A stretch of DNA of 64,000 bases from Panopea generosa (Eukaryota; Mollusca; Bivalvia; Adapedonta; Hiatellidae): the NCBI GenBank assembly GCA_029582155.1, contig CM055909.1, forward strand, positions 23,506,672 to 23,570,671, in the 5' to 3' direction. Of this stretch, positions 23,570-35,999 are shown piece by piece. The notes beneath the pieces are model-generated. The model saw only the letters and a program-made list of their open reading frames with translations. It searched no databases and had not been told where the DNA came from. A program made the translations under genes and the position numbers. Numbering within the stretch: position 1 is the first letter of the stretch; every line of letters begins with the position of its first letter.

Positions 23570-23705
23570 GGAGCGCATGGTCCAGTGGTAAAACACCGAA
23601 CTCATGATCAGAGGTCGTGGGTTCGGTCCTCTGCCACGGCTTTGTCAGGAAGACCTCAGTCGTGATTGTTTCATAATGAATAAATAAGTTTAAAACAATG
23701 TTTGT
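23570..23705 (+). mobile_element. tRNA-derived SINE, family C, copy 2
   Basis: GGAGCGCATGGTCCAGTGGT as box A and GTCGTGGGTTCGGTCCTCTG as box B, then CCACGGCTTTGTCAGGAAGA. The head could be mistaken for a tRNA, but the arms do not close and family members recur. It is within the receptor intron 19656-25495. Confidence 0.7.
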
Positions 23706-23849
23706 GAAGGCCGAATATCATGTCAGCATTAGAATATAAACAGATCATTTATAATTCCGCCCAGCTGCAAATGTTTTTTTATTAAGAAATGAAATGCAGT
23801 TGATCTATATAATTAATTAAGACCTATTGCAGTAGAGATGTGTTGAGGA

Positions 23850-24910
23850 TAGCATTTGAATGATTGTAGAGTTTCAGAATTGCTTAAATGTATCGAAAGA
23901 CTATTCCAAGAAGAAATACACGATGGAATAAAAGAATTTCTAAATAATTAAGTTCTAGTATTTAATAAAGAATATTTACAATTATTATATGGTGAAGTTA
24001 TTACCACAGTTTCAGGAAAAATTGCGTTTAAAAATTATGGAGTTAAGCCTTATGGATTAAACCGGATACAATCGAGCCGTGATTTTTCTGATCATACTTA
24101 AAACCTTTGATGCAGAGTGAAAAATGTCATGCATATGTTCATGCTGTTTTCCATCGTTGCTTAATGCGAGTCCTTAATGTTTATGAAGATCTACAAACTT
24201 GACACTGGTATTATTAAAGGTCAAAGAAGCACACGTAATATTTTTTAGAGTAAATAAAATTGCTTCTGTTTTAGTGAAACGCCAGCTTATGAATCAACCC
24301 ACCAAATTACCATGTTTTTATTTAACAGGTCCTCGTAAATTATCTATTTTCCATGCACGTTTAAGAATTAGTTACAGTAACCTAAATTATGATTTTATTT
24401 GTCAACAAATTAAAATTATATTAAATTTGTGAAAAATGTGGGCATGACAAAGAGGATGCCGAACACTATTTCATGCAGATTCCTTCGTCTCTTTCATGCT
24501 ACACGTCATCTTCATCCTTAAAATTTTAAAACTTTGTTACACGGGAGTTATGATATCTCAGGCGATAAAAATATTGTTATATTTAACAATGTTCAAACTT
24601 ATATTAAAGACACTTAACGTTTTGATAAACAATACATCTTATTAAGTTTTAGTATTTACCTCACAGTGGAGCCCCTCATTTACGGTCAGCATCGGAAGCA
24701 TATATTTAAACAATGTATCGGATTTTCATTTGCTCTTCTTGCTTCATATATGAATATTCTTTATTGCCATCTTCATTGCTTTTATGTAAATAATTTGTTG
24801 TTGGGAAAGGCCGATTTTAATGTTGGATAACTTGTGGCCCAACCCTTTTGCTACTACATGTATACAAGAAAGCAATAAAATATGTTTAAAGTAAATTAAA
24901 AGTAGCATTT
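23850..24910. mobile_element. LINE copy with 5' inversion (twin priming)
   Basis: Same LINE family as at 4904. The left part (about 23858-24230) is in antisense, starting at the consensus point corresponding to TTCAAACGCC. The right part (about 24265-24902) is in sense from AAACGCCAGCTTATGAATC to the 3' end. TAGCATTT flanks both ends (23850-23857 and 24903-24910) as an 8-bp target duplication. The order antisense then sense, with adjoining break points, is what twin priming yields. Coding parts are interrupted. Confidence 0.85.
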
Positions 24911-25272
24911 TGAAATTCTGAGCACTCTTACCTTTACACATTATACACACGTACATGACGTCACGTCACACATGTAAGCATTAATCATGGTGGGGCTAGT
25001 TGTTATCAACGTCTTTGTTTTACGATGTAACGATGGATGGAAAGAGCGAGGTCTAAATAACAATTTGTAATTTGTTTAAAGATGCTTACTCAAGATGTCT
25101 AAGGTAATTATTTCCTAATATATGAAGTTTCAGATGGTGATACATGGATGTAAATATATATCTATATAGTGTTGTATATATTTGCGTAACGTTTAATTGG
25201 TTGCATAAAAACATAAATAAAATAGATTTCAGAATTACCGTGTGTCCTTTTAAGGCAAATACTTGCTTGATA

Positions 25273-25460
25273 CATGACTACAAACCTGTTTTAAGCATGC
25301 TCTCAAACGAAATAGTAAAAAATGACCTCTTAAGTCATGTATCTGCCTAATACAGGTTTATTTAAACTAAAATTATACAATCATCAAGAGAAAATTTGGA
25401 TGTTTAAATGAAATGGCTGTTTAATGGAGGCGACCTCTAACGCACGTTTGACTGTAGATA
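25273..25460. mobile_element. MITE (ACAGTCAAACCTGT family), next to an exon
   Basis: Starts ACTACAAACCTGTTTTAAGC and ends CGCACGTTTGACTGTAG, with the family centre (TCTGCCTAATACAGGTTTAT). It ends 35 bp before the receptor exon at 25496. It is more diverged than the 29549 copy. Confidence 0.65.
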
Positions 25461-25495
25461 TAACCATTGAACACAGGGTTTACACTTTATTTCAG

Positions 25496-25631
25496 GCGTG
25501 CTGTACGAGCCACGTTGATTCTTATCCCACTTCTTGGACTTCAGTATATCGCCATGCCTTTTAAGCCACCGCCAGGATCAAAAGGAGAATATATCTATTC
25601 AATGATTTCAGCGTTTATAGTATCGTTTCAA
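25496..25631 (+). CDS. Class B1 GPCR, exon with TM6 and extracellular loop 3
   Basis: A 136-bp exon from TTTCAG|G to CAA|GTATGT. It reads RAVRATLILIPLLGLQ, the family signature of TM6 including the Pro-Leu-Leu-Gly kink, then IAMPFKPPPGSKGEYIY (loop 3) and SMISAFIVSFQ (start of TM7). LLGLQ followed by PF+P is closer to calcitonin, CLR and DH31-type receptors (LLGIQ..PWRP) than to the LLGITN of insect PDF receptors, but this is from memory and not an alignment. A MITE copy ends 35 bp upstream. Confidence 0.93.
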
Positions 25632-26682
25632 GTATGTTTTATTTCGTTGACTCCTTTATAACGGTAGTTAACACGTCACAAAGCCCCGACTGACGTCATT
25701 ATCGGTAGTGATAAACAAATGGAAACCAGAATGCCGTGTTAATAACTGGTTATGAAACGTCATGTATCCCAGTCAGTCATGCGAATTTCTTTTTAAAAAT
25801 ACCACATCTATATTAAAAATATTTTAGATGATCTGAATCAGCCAATTCCACTTAGCGTTTTAAACAGATGTTTTCAATACTTTACTATTACGATACGGTG
25901 TGAAATACTAATAATAGTAACGGTACAAGCTGTCATGGATTCTAAACATATGATTGGTCAAGTTAAACACGTTACATTTTGGAAATTACACAAGAATGCT
26001 ATGAATTGTAGGAATGACAGAGAAGTCCATATTGGAGTATAGTAGATCTAAATTAGGAGATATCTGTCAAATCTCTTAACGTTTCTTTTGCTGCATTGCA
26101 TTTGCCTTCATAAATTTCTTATACTTTGCAATGTTTTTGCAATATCAAGACTCTTCACATCATTTTACAAAGTTGAGACATGACGATTATGAAATATTTC
26201 TTTCATACATATTTACATATATAAGTCATTTGGATATACTGAGCAAACTTCACATAATATCGAAGTTACTGCTATGGTGCAGTATGTACTGATTAACTGG
26301 TTCCATTCTCAATTAGGCTTCGTTAATATGTTATTTATTCATGGCTGGTTCCTGAATACAATGTGACAGAATCAATACACTAGTGTATTACCAAACTTGA
26401 TCAACAACTCAAATCCGGTTACCGGCGGGATTGTCCATTGTTTCATGTTAATAGTTCCGTGTTCCTCAGATTATTACGCTGTAATATGTCTGGATGTGCC
26501 TAACCTATTTCATATAGTTCGTTAACAATCGTAGTTATTTGATGATACTGTTTGATTAGAAAGAAAGCAGTGTATGTTTACTTTTATAATCATTAGAGTA
26601 AGAGTTGAGTTTATTCCAATAACTCCTTTTCTACAGAAACTTTTAAAATTACGACAATTGCATATTAGAACATCCTAGTTTG

Positions 26683-27137
26683 GGCGTTTTTAGCTCGCCG
26701 GGACGAAGTCCAAGGAGAGCTATGTTCATGACCCCGGCGACGTCGGCGTCGTCGTCGTCTGTAGACACCCAAGTTAAACTTTTGCGTACAAGTTTCAGAT
26801 ATCTATGCTACCACTCATTGGATGTTAATGAAACTTTGCATGTGTGTTTACCGTCATCAATGGAACACACAGAGATAAGAACCATAACTTTGGATTGCAT
26901 TTTGGCACAGTTAAGGCCCTTTTTGGACTTAGACCCCCAGGTTAAACTTTGCATTTAGTTTCGTTTAAGTTTAAGATATCTATGCAACCACTCATTGGAT
27001 GTGGATGAAACTTCACGTCATCAATGGAACACACAGAGACAAGAACCATAACTCTGGATTGCATTTTGGCACAGTTATGGCCCTTTTTGGTCTTAAACTC
27101 CCAGAGGCGAGCTTTGTTGTCTTCTGACAGCTCTTGT
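26683..27137 (+). repeat. Interspersed repeat with internal 177-bp duplication
   Basis: Begins TTTTTAGCTCGCCGGGACG and closes GGCGAGCTTTGTTG then CAGCTCTTGTTTT, so AGCTCGCC/GGCGAGCT are inverse ends. Inside, GATATCTATGC...CACTCATTGGATG...CATTTTGGCACAGTTA...GGCCCTTTTTGG occurs twice, offset 177 bp (26798 and 26975). Repeats of this style are common in mollusc genomes. The 92-codon frame across it is not a gene. Confidence 0.65.
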
Positions 27138-27443
27138 TTTACAGAGCATTTTAACTATAACCTTCTCAACTGAAATTGAACAAATTATTATATATAAAAC
27201 TGGTTACACAGTTTCTACCTCTGGAAAATATGTTTATTAGCTGCAGTCAGAACCTAGTATGCAGTGTATAGTCTAGAACAAGAAACATGTATGACATAAA
27301 TTGCTGTGTATAAGTAAATGGTCCTTTTTTAGAATTGATATGGATCACTGAAAAATGTCGTTAGTTCGTCAAAAATCGTTGCATTATATTTATATTACAG
27401 TGATAATATAAATTAATGCAATTCTATATGTTATCTTTTTCAG

Positions 27444-27485
27444 GGAGTCTTTGTTTCATTAATGTTCTGTTTCTTTAATGGAGAG
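27444..27485 (+). CDS. Class B1 GPCR, 42-bp TM7 microexon
   Basis: Exactly 14 codons, GVFVSLMFCFFNGE, between TTTTTCAG and GAG|GTAAAT, phase 0 on both sides. It matches the class B TM7 consensus QGxxVAxxYCFxNxEV when read after the preceding SFQ. Vertebrate CRF1, calcitonin and PTH receptors have a TM7 exon of the same 14-codon size, and its skipping makes poorly signalling isoforms. Skipping here would also keep the frame. Whether it is skipped in this animal cannot be seen from the sequence. Confidence 0.92.
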
Positions 27486-28213
27486 GTAAATATGAGTTTA
27501 CGTATTTTTTATGCTTCTTGTACAAAATCTCGTCTGTGTGATGTGAAACAGCACTTGAAATGTTGTAATTATATACGCCAATGAAATATCGCACGGCATT
27601 AACTGTCGAGTATGGTACATGTAAATTTAAACGATGTTGCATACCGGAACAGGACAATCTAAGCTTTGCAAGATTTTTGTCAATTTATATAAAAAAAATG
27701 TTAAACAATAAGATTTGTCGAGTAAAGCAATAAGACCGCTCCCTGTTTCACCAACGTACTTAATGCTGAATGCTAAAATACTCAGAAAAGCATTCATATG
27801 ACCATGATTTTAGACTGGCTTCAGTAAAATTGCATATTGCTTCCCTGGTATTGATTAAAATGAATTTTAATAACCAGTCCAAACTCACTTAAGTATTCAA
27901 GTAAGACTTAAGAAAATATTTGTTACTCAATTGTTACTTAAATACTCGAATATTTTGACTCGTTATTTATCTATTATATAATCACAATCAATGATATCAT
28001 AGGCAGTTTTGCTGGAACCAGTTTGAAATCATGATCACTTGAATACTGTTCTTAGATTTGAGATTTTTAGTATGTAAGTATATGTTGTTGAAATAGGAGC
28101 TCGGTTTATAAAAAAATGTAAAAGGGACACAAGACAATGTGGAAGTCAGAGGTTGCTCATATTCACATATCAAATCAACCTTACACCTATGGAAACGTTA
28201 TTCTCCACCTACT

Positions 28214-28430
28214 AGGCCATTTTAAATTAATTGCTAGATTGTCATTCAAATTTTTCATAAAAACGGGGAGGACGGGAGGATTTATTTTTTATTTTCATTA
28301 TTAAAATTGTTGATGTTCTTTTAATTTTTATTTATTTTTTATTTTTTAAGAAAATAAAAAGTGTCGGCCCTGCACGAAAATGAATGGGCGGGCGGGGATG
28401 ATAATCTAGCAATAAATATATTATGGCCTT
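28214..28430. mobile_element. MITE with AGGCCATT...GGCCTT inverted ends
   Basis: The left arm AGGCCATTTTAAATTAATTG then CTAGATTGTCAT is matched by the inverse of ATGATAATCTAGCAATAAAT then ATATTATGGCCTT. The centre is A/T-rich with two G-rich blocks (ACGGGGAGGACGGGAGG; GGGCGGGCGGGGATG). Length about 217 bp. Confidence 0.75.
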
Positions 28431-29304
28431 ATTACCTGAAATGTTATATCCAAACAGATTACGTTTGCAAATATAAGTAAAAATTCTTTAAAAGCACAGT
28501 TTGGTATATTCTTTTGGTTATTTCTACCATGCTGATTAATGCAAATAAAGAAAAAAATAATTTTGCACTTTTTGTCATAAAAGGCCACAAATGCGGGAAA
28601 TAGGACGCTTTTCAAACACTTACGAGTTATTCCCCCTTTCACAAACAGAAACAAAACTACGTATACGCTTTTTATTTTAAACTATCTTTGAAATGGAAAT
28701 AGTATCTTAATATGAAATTTCAATATTCCTTGAATTTCATACATTTAATTTATGTAACCTATTTTTAATTTATCGGTTTACCGGTAGGATGATGGGGGAT
28801 ATATCAACATGTATGTTTAAAGTTATTTTAGATACTACTGTGTCACCAAAATTTTTAAACAAAAATTTGTAATATAATGTATCAAACAATAAGTCTCAGA
28901 TGTCAAAACTTGGAGATTTCCGAAATTCTCCAAACGGATATATATCCGTACATGTATAGATTGAATTAATGCGGCGTGAACAAGTGGCAAACTCGATATC
29001 AACATTGTCGTGTGTTCCCTAAAAGTTCAAAGGTTGGTAAGAAGAAATGCTCCTTACCGAGTTTGCACGAAACACATGTCAACTGCAAAATCACGTGATA
29101 TAAATTACAAAAATACCGTGCCAAGCTTTTTCTATATTGAGTATACATGTAGTAATGTGGAATAATTGTTTATACATACTTATCTTCGCTTTATATATTG
29201 TAAATTACAAAAGGTGTGTCTGCTTTAGTAATGTGACGAATACTTTTTACCTTTCCCACGTAAGAGTACGCAGCATTTAAAGGACATGGCAAATATATAT
29301 TTCA

Positions 29305-29475
29305 AATTAGATTTAACGCAATTTTTCAACACATGACATGGAATATATATGTGGCCTTATCTAGTTACATTGCTGGGAGAGACAACAGAATGAATTTCAA
29401 GTAAAACCACCGTCCTTCCGCAAGTAACGGACAAATTTCACCGCAAACGACCTCAGCGGCCGATGAAAGGTTCGT
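29305..29475 (-). mobile_element. SINE family B, copy 4 (3' part)
   Basis: On the minus strand: CCGTTACTTGCGGAAGGACG, GTGGTTTTAC, then GTGTTGAAAAATTGCGTTAAA as the tail. The head is lost. It lies downstream of tail A in the receptor locus. Confidence 0.68.
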
Positions 29476-29548
29476 GGTGGTCATTAGGTGGCATCACCAT
29501 GCACAACACGACCATAGAGGACTCCTAAAGCATAATTGATATACAGTC

Positions 29549-29712
29549 AAACCTGTGTAAGCAGCCACTTGTCTTAAGTAGCCATATTTTTTCTATTTCC
29601 CATGTCTATGCTTTCAGAGTAAATGAACTTGTATTAAGGAACAACCTGTCTTAAAAGGCCATTTTTGCTCCTTCCATTGACTGGTTGCTTGAGACAGGCT
29701 TGACTGTATAGT
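29549..29712. mobile_element. MITE (ACAGTCAAACCTGT family), best copy
   Basis: Clean arms TATACAGTCAAACCTGTGTA and GACAGGCTTGACTGTATA, about 164 bp, with no coding capacity. It serves as the reference for the copies at 4874, 10149 and 25273. Confidence 0.82.
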
Positions 29713-30785
29713 GTAATCATAATAACTACAATACATTCATACAGAAGAGGGGGCAATAAGGAGAATTGCATTGGGAATGTGTATTGTAAAACATCCACTG
29801 GGGATCTTAAAGGTGCACTACCGGCGCCCATTTGAAAACAAATTCTCAGTAGGAAACATTAAATAGGTTGGAAGAAACATAACCACTGCAGGCAATTAGT
29901 TGTCAAACCAGTTGAATCTTAATTCATGAGAAGTTATGGTTATTGATTTGAGTTTCAATACACGGTTTTAATTCATATTTTTATTCACATTTATTGTGGT
30001 CACAACATTTTTTTAAGTTAAATGCATGGCGACAAACTAGGCCTTATTTTTTATTTTATGTAGTTCTGTATCGCATACTGAGCCCGACCACACTGAATTG
30101 CACGAATCCTTGTCACCGACTATAAATTAAAGTACATTTCGTTTAATATGTTATAAAATGTTATAAGATGTTATAAAGTTGGATTTCGTTCAATATCTCA
30201 TGTTTAAACAACATGGCGAAATAACAAGATAATGGGTGAATACAAAGTTACTAGGAAATATAATTATTCGTGCATTTTCTTAATTATTAAATTGATTGTA
30301 ATCCCCTTTCTCTGCTTTCATCCATTGCCTTGTAAGCTGTTTTAATGATTAAAATGGTGGAATTTTACATTCTGTGTCCTTTTCATTAAACATGTAAAGA
30401 ATAAAATAGTTGACAAGGCAGGTGGGGTTCATTTCATATAACAGTAAAAAATACTGTTGCTGTAAATTGTCTCATCATGTCATTAGGTCGATGATTGGTA
30501 TGGCCCTTGCATTTGGAAGCTAGTTTTGAGAAAACAATACAATGGTGGACAAGGTGGGTGGGGTTATTTCACTTTACAATAATAATGATACACATTACAA
30601 CTATATTCTTTATACCACTATCACAAATTCTGTATTTTATTTCACACTAGTTATACGAAAGTGCTTCAATTCTTTTATTAGACCAAGCCTCTTCGGACGG
30701 TCCATTTCAATAGTTGTCCCTTACGGACTATTCCTTTTCTCTCAGTGACAAGATATTATACTGGCCTGTCTCTACACATTATTAG

Positions 30786-31022
30786 GTCATGAAGTGCTTC
30801 AAGAAATGGTGGAGGCGCCGGCAACTGACACATTCAAAGACATTACGTGGCCGAAGAACATCCGGATCAAAACGAACAAGTGAAAATGATGCAATGTTAC
30901 GCTCAATTTATACGTCAGAACGGACGTATGACACGAAGTTGACATCAACGTCACAGCCGCCATCTACGCCAATAACTGCGTCATTAAATAACAATTGTTC
31001 AAAACAGGGGGTTGCTCTGTAA
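30786..31022 (+). CDS. Class B1 GPCR, alternative terminal exon (tail A)
   Basis: After a pyrimidine-rich acceptor ending ATTATTAG, an open frame in the phase required by GAG|GT of the TM7 exon runs 78 codons to TAA. It begins VMKCFKKWWRRRQLTHSKTL, so the join reads FFNGE-VMKCFKKWW. This is the expected helix-8 and basic juxtamembrane pattern of class B receptors. The rest is rich in Ser/Thr, suited to phosphorylation, and ends VAL. No splice donor is needed, because it is a terminal exon. It competes with tail B at 38414. The start is fixed by phase and acceptor; an internal ATG at 30789 is not a true start. Confidence 0.82.
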   Translation, partial: VMKCFKKWWRRRQLTHSKTLRGRRTSGSKRTSENDAMLRSIYTSERTYDTKLTSTSQPPSTPITASLNNNCSKQGVAL

Positions 31023-31378
31023 TGACTTATAAGAAAACGACTCGTTAGCGTAAACTGTACATAGCATCCGTCTGTACGAATCAGAAATGAAACAAGAACA
31101 GAATTAGACGGTTGAGACCATGACTGTTTTACTAAAAGTAAATATCAGATAAATATAAGTTATAGGAAATCGTATGAATGCTTTTTAGTTAAAGATTAGA
31201 ACGGAACGGACCACGGGTGATAAAGTAGACGACACTACAGTTTCTGACCTTAAAATGTTCATAACAAAACGTGGTACAGTCATAAAATAGTTTTATCTAT
31301 AGAACTTCCTAGGAGTGGTTAGTGTATAACAGCTGTTTACTGTACTTGTCAGTTTGACTTCAGTGTCTGAAATGCAAC

Positions 31379-31384
31379 AATAAA
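31379..31384 (+). terminator. Candidate polyadenylation signal for tail A
   Basis: AATAAA about 360 bp after the tail A stop codon. It is the first canonical hexamer seen at a reasonable 3'UTR distance. Its position supports tail A as a true transcript end; cleavage there is unproven. Confidence 0.45.
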
Positions 31385-33839
31385 CGACTTCTTAAGCCTG
31401 CTGAAGACATATTTACACACAGATCCCGATTTTTTTATTTGTTTCACATGTTTGGCATTTGGAGATTTTTTTAATAACTCCATAGATCTATAGAAAAACA
31501 CTTTTTGGAAAACACTTTTTTGCAAATTAAATGTATTAACAACATTCTAGATCTAGTAATATGCAAAATCATAACGAAAATAACAAAGCAGTGGCGACTG
31601 TGAACTTTTTTGAAAAAATAGTTCTATGTTGAATTTGAGTAGGCTGGACAGTGTGAGGAGACCATCAATATCAAGTCTTTTTGACAAATTTAAATAAGTT
31701 TTAAAAATATTAAACCCGTTTAATTGTTCTGACTTTCTGAATACTTAATGGATATTTATTTAAAAAAACACGTCAAAATTAGTTATTCCTCAATCAAAAA
31801 ATAGATATGTGAAAAGATCTTAAAAACGTAACACCTATCGATCTATCGATACGTTTTAACAAACCCAGCTACCTGCTCTAAATATAGCCTATATCATTCC
31901 AATAGACACGTACTTGCTGACACTATTAGATTAGGCCACAATAACCTAACTATTTTGTTATAACACTATGACTGTTTTGTTAATTCTGTGACGTCACTTC
32001 CTGATTCGAGATTGGAAACCACACCCTCCTTCAAGTGGACCGCCGCTTAACATTTGAGCCACCATTTCATGTATTTTAAAGGTTTTGTACTTTGATTTGA
32101 TTTCAGTAACATGCTGTTTGTTATTTTATTTTAACCAATTGCAAAGTAACACACTGTGCACTTGTAGTCTTGATCATCTTCGACACTTGTTTTTAAAGAC
32201 TTACATTTTGAAACACTGTGCAGCGAATTAAAATGTTTGTTATTCGGATGTAATATTTGATTGACTGAGACAAAGGCATCTCTGCAATGGCCGATGTTCA
32301 ACAAAAATAATATGTTTTTTTTTTCGACCAAGCCATTGTAGATATATTGTCTGAACTATTTGTCACATAAAACATTATAAGTGAAATATCAATACTAAAA
32401 ATAAACAACTAAACATTAGCCTGCTAAAATACTATAGAAGTTTCCAGAGGCAGTCCAATTGTTTGAATCAAACAGTTTAAAAACTTTATCCGAATCCCGT
32501 TACAATTTTGATTTCAAAGAAGAAAAATAAACCAATACAATACAATGCAATACAATACAATATCCTTTATTCATACAGTATATATGAAATCATACCAACA
32601 CGTTTGACTTTAATAAAAGTAAGCGTCGAAGGTGATCAGGACTTTACATTGTATGACTTGTCAAATGTTGTTCTATGTGACGTGTTCTTTTAGAGGAGTA
32701 TTGTACTTATGCTATAACGTCATTAAGAGTGTGTTGCCTCGATGTCGTAAAAGGACTGTTCAATTTTATTTTAAAGATATGTGTGATGTATGATATAATT
32801 ATAACCCACTGAACATGTACTTAGTCTGTTTACTATTTATGTCTATGGTAATAAACGTATGAGGTCATATGTATAAGATATCATTAAATAAAAATGACTA
32901 AAAAAACTCCATTTATTTTCATGGAATTCACAAATTAGTTTTCTTTAATCTTGATTGTCGTCGACGCTTCCTTTTCTTAATGACAAAATTTTGACACTGT
33001 CATTGCAGAAAACGCACTGATGAAATATTCTTTTCACATAAAACAGAACAAACAAATATTTGAATGTTAAAGAAGACACTAGTTAGACCGCTGAAACAAC
33101 TATATCGCCAAGGTTGTCCGATTGTTTGTTTAACCTATCGGAAACTTTAAACAGAATCCCGTTCAATATGTATCAAGATATGCGTCTTTTGAAAAATAAA
33201 CTGTCTGAGATGACCGAGACTACTATTTAAGTAACGCAAACTCGTAAAGCCGTGGTAGAACATAGTTTGTACCATAATTAAAGTAGTGCCATAGGCATCC
33301 ACATTAACGTTTTTAATTATCCTCCTCAGTATTATTTTCATTTGAAAAGTGTTCATTTCATGTCAACTTGTTTATGCTGTATCTTTTACTCCGTTTTGTT
33401 TTTATAACGTGTTTTCAGCTTGTGTTTTATTGTTATTTATGGTCCTTTCGGGATCAATGAGCTCTGTTGGTATTGCTCGAAAATAGAATACCGATCTAGC
33501 CGGTGCTAGTTAGAGTTAACGGCGTTGTTTAGTCCATTGCCCATCATGAACATACTCAATAAAACCGAGTCTGTAGGGTTTCTATTTGTTGTTGTTGTTG
33601 TTTGTTGTTGCTTTAGGTTGATGTTGTTTTTTTTGGTATTTTTTGTTGCTAAATAATCATTATTTTACCATATGTACTGAACGGAACAGATAACCCGTCA
33701 CTTTTATATTTCTAATGTCGCGTTTTGAGAAAATACATAAAATGTCAAGTACATAAAATGTCAGGTGGCGGGTTAGCTATTCCGTTTAGTACATGAAATG
33801 TATTTGTTCAATGCCGTCATCATTTTAACTAAATTAAGA
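31385..33839. other. Intron between tail A and tail B, left part
   Basis: AT-rich, with a short TACAA/TGCAA pentamer run at 32538-32562. No gene seen. Confidence 0.45.
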
Positions 33840-34335
33840 CCCTGTTCATATTCATTAAGAATTGAGACAGGCATTTGGGGTAGAAAGAGTAGAAAGAAAT
33901 GAAAGACTATGCAAGATATGTAATAATAATGATATTAAAGACGAGTTTCACTTTGTTTTAATATTTTCTAACTATAATGAAATTAGAAGGACAAAATACC
34001 AAATATGTTAAAGTTAATAACATTATTGCAATCTACAAATAAAAGAGAACTTCTAAATTTAAGTAAATTTATTTCCAAAGCTTTTGTAATAAGGCGATCA
34101 ATACAAAAAAAATCATTTCTTAAAATATGTTGTTTTTTTTATGTTCATTCTCATGACTTTTTTTTTGATGACGCAAATATTTATACTATTTATCAAATGA
34201 TTATGACATCTTTTGTTACAGAGATCAATTTATAGTAAATAGCATACCTGTCATGTAATGAAAGATTTGGTATTTTTATATATGTATATGATGACGGGAA
34301 ACTGTATATAGTTTTAAGTCAATAAAATGTCTTAT
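33840..34335 (+). mobile_element. LINE fragment, frameshifted
   Basis: GVERVERNERLCKICNNNDI, KDEFHFVLIFSNYNEIRRT, then a stop; the following reading in another frame gives LITLLQSTNKRELLNLSKFI. This is the same kind of ORF2 C-terminal knuckle (RLCKIC...DEFHF) as at 13990, with a 3' end near TCAATAAAATGTC. One frame change separates the two parts. Confidence 0.7.
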
Positions 34336-35999
34336 GTCGTATATCTATGTCTATAAATTATGTTTCATGCGTGGCGATTAAATTTACTGATGGACTCATG
34401 TTTGCCAACTGAACTATACTTACAAGCGAAATTATGGTGTTAAACTGTGTGTTTGGTTACATTTTTGTGTTATGTTCAATACTAACTATCTCCAAAGCAC
34501 CTATGTAACAATAAAACGTTGATAAATGCTGAACCATATTTATCTATATATAACAATTTAAATAAATGATAGAACATCATCATATCATGTAGATCTACTT
34601 GTATAGTCGGATAGACTAAATGTCAAGTTAAGTTTACGTTTTTATTTACCCACACGCTTTGAACTGGTCATTTTGGCGAGCAATAAATGTAAAAAAAAAA
34701 TAGCAATTAATTTATTGGCAATTTGGCAAAGCGTGATTAAACTCAAAACCAACTTTTTGTACAAAAGTTTTTTGAACTTGTAAAATGTTTTTGAATTAAA
34801 AAAAATCACATGTCAGGATGAAACGTACCCTCGATTTAAATACTTTTCTTGCCATGATAAAGTTTGCAATTTGCGAAATTGCAATGATTTTGTTTACAAA
34901 TTGCTCGGAATTGAATTATCTGACGGTGAATATCATTACCAAAATCGTGTATTTTATTTTATACTCTAAAGTGAACGGAAACTGAGATATAAAGAAACGT
35001 GATACTGGAGCTTTGACAAAATCTCACTGAGTTGCTTAGCGAATACGCATATGTAGAAGTTCGTGATTTGATGTACCATTATGATCAATAGTTGATTTAT
35101 AGTTTATTTTTAAACCTTATTGGGAGTGGTTTATCTTTAATTACACCAGTTAATGAATGTTGAATCATAGCTACACATGATTTGTAGAAACAATCATCTC
35201 ATTAAAATTGAAAGAATTTTAGCTTGACAACAAATTGTCACTTTGCAATTTTGATATTTTTTCATCTGATTCTATTTTTAAAAAGTATATATCTGCATGA
35301 TGTTAATACAAAATTAGAAAACTAGTACTCCAGTATGTGTGTGTAAATTTCGTTTCTATATACAAAGGGGCAAAACTCTTGTCAATTCCCCAACAATCGT
35401 GTAACAAACATTTCATATCCAGTAGTTCTTGTCGGTGTGTTAGATAAAATTGCGTGACATCAGTGGTTATATTAACTTTTTTAATAATTTCATATACATG
35501 AAGTTCCGGATATTATATTTAAAAGTTACCATTTCCATATGGCCATATTTCAGTATGTGTAAGAATTGATTTGATGCGTGAATCTTAGTAAAACTTGATT
35601 CCATATTGCGGTGTGTCCCTATAAACGCTATGTGGTAATAAAACATTGATGTACGATAATAGAATATGGATAGATTCCCTCCCTTTGAACAAAATTATGC
35701 TTGAACAAATGACCACTAGATGCTGCATTCTGGGTAAGTAGAAGATTTATGTGCATTAAGACTCAAACATGAATGGCGCATGATTTGCTTGCATAGTTGT
35801 TATTTACCCCCGTGTTTGGCGAGCAGCAATGATGTCAGTGATGTAAATGTTGAATTTCATATAATCTATATATTGTAAAATACTGTTGATGTTTTGATAA
35901 TAAAGAAATAAAGTTTCAAAATATATGCAAATAGTAGTCGAATTGCTAATTTAATTACCAAATTGCTTATCAATTAATTACCATTTTGTCTGAGTTATA
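34336..35999. other. Intron between tail A and tail B, right part
   Basis: AT-rich DNA, no supported feature. Confidence 0.45.

Noticed and set aside
23572-23645. Candidate tRNA gene
   Set aside because: Arms do not close and related copies with the same downstream body exist, so it is a SINE head.
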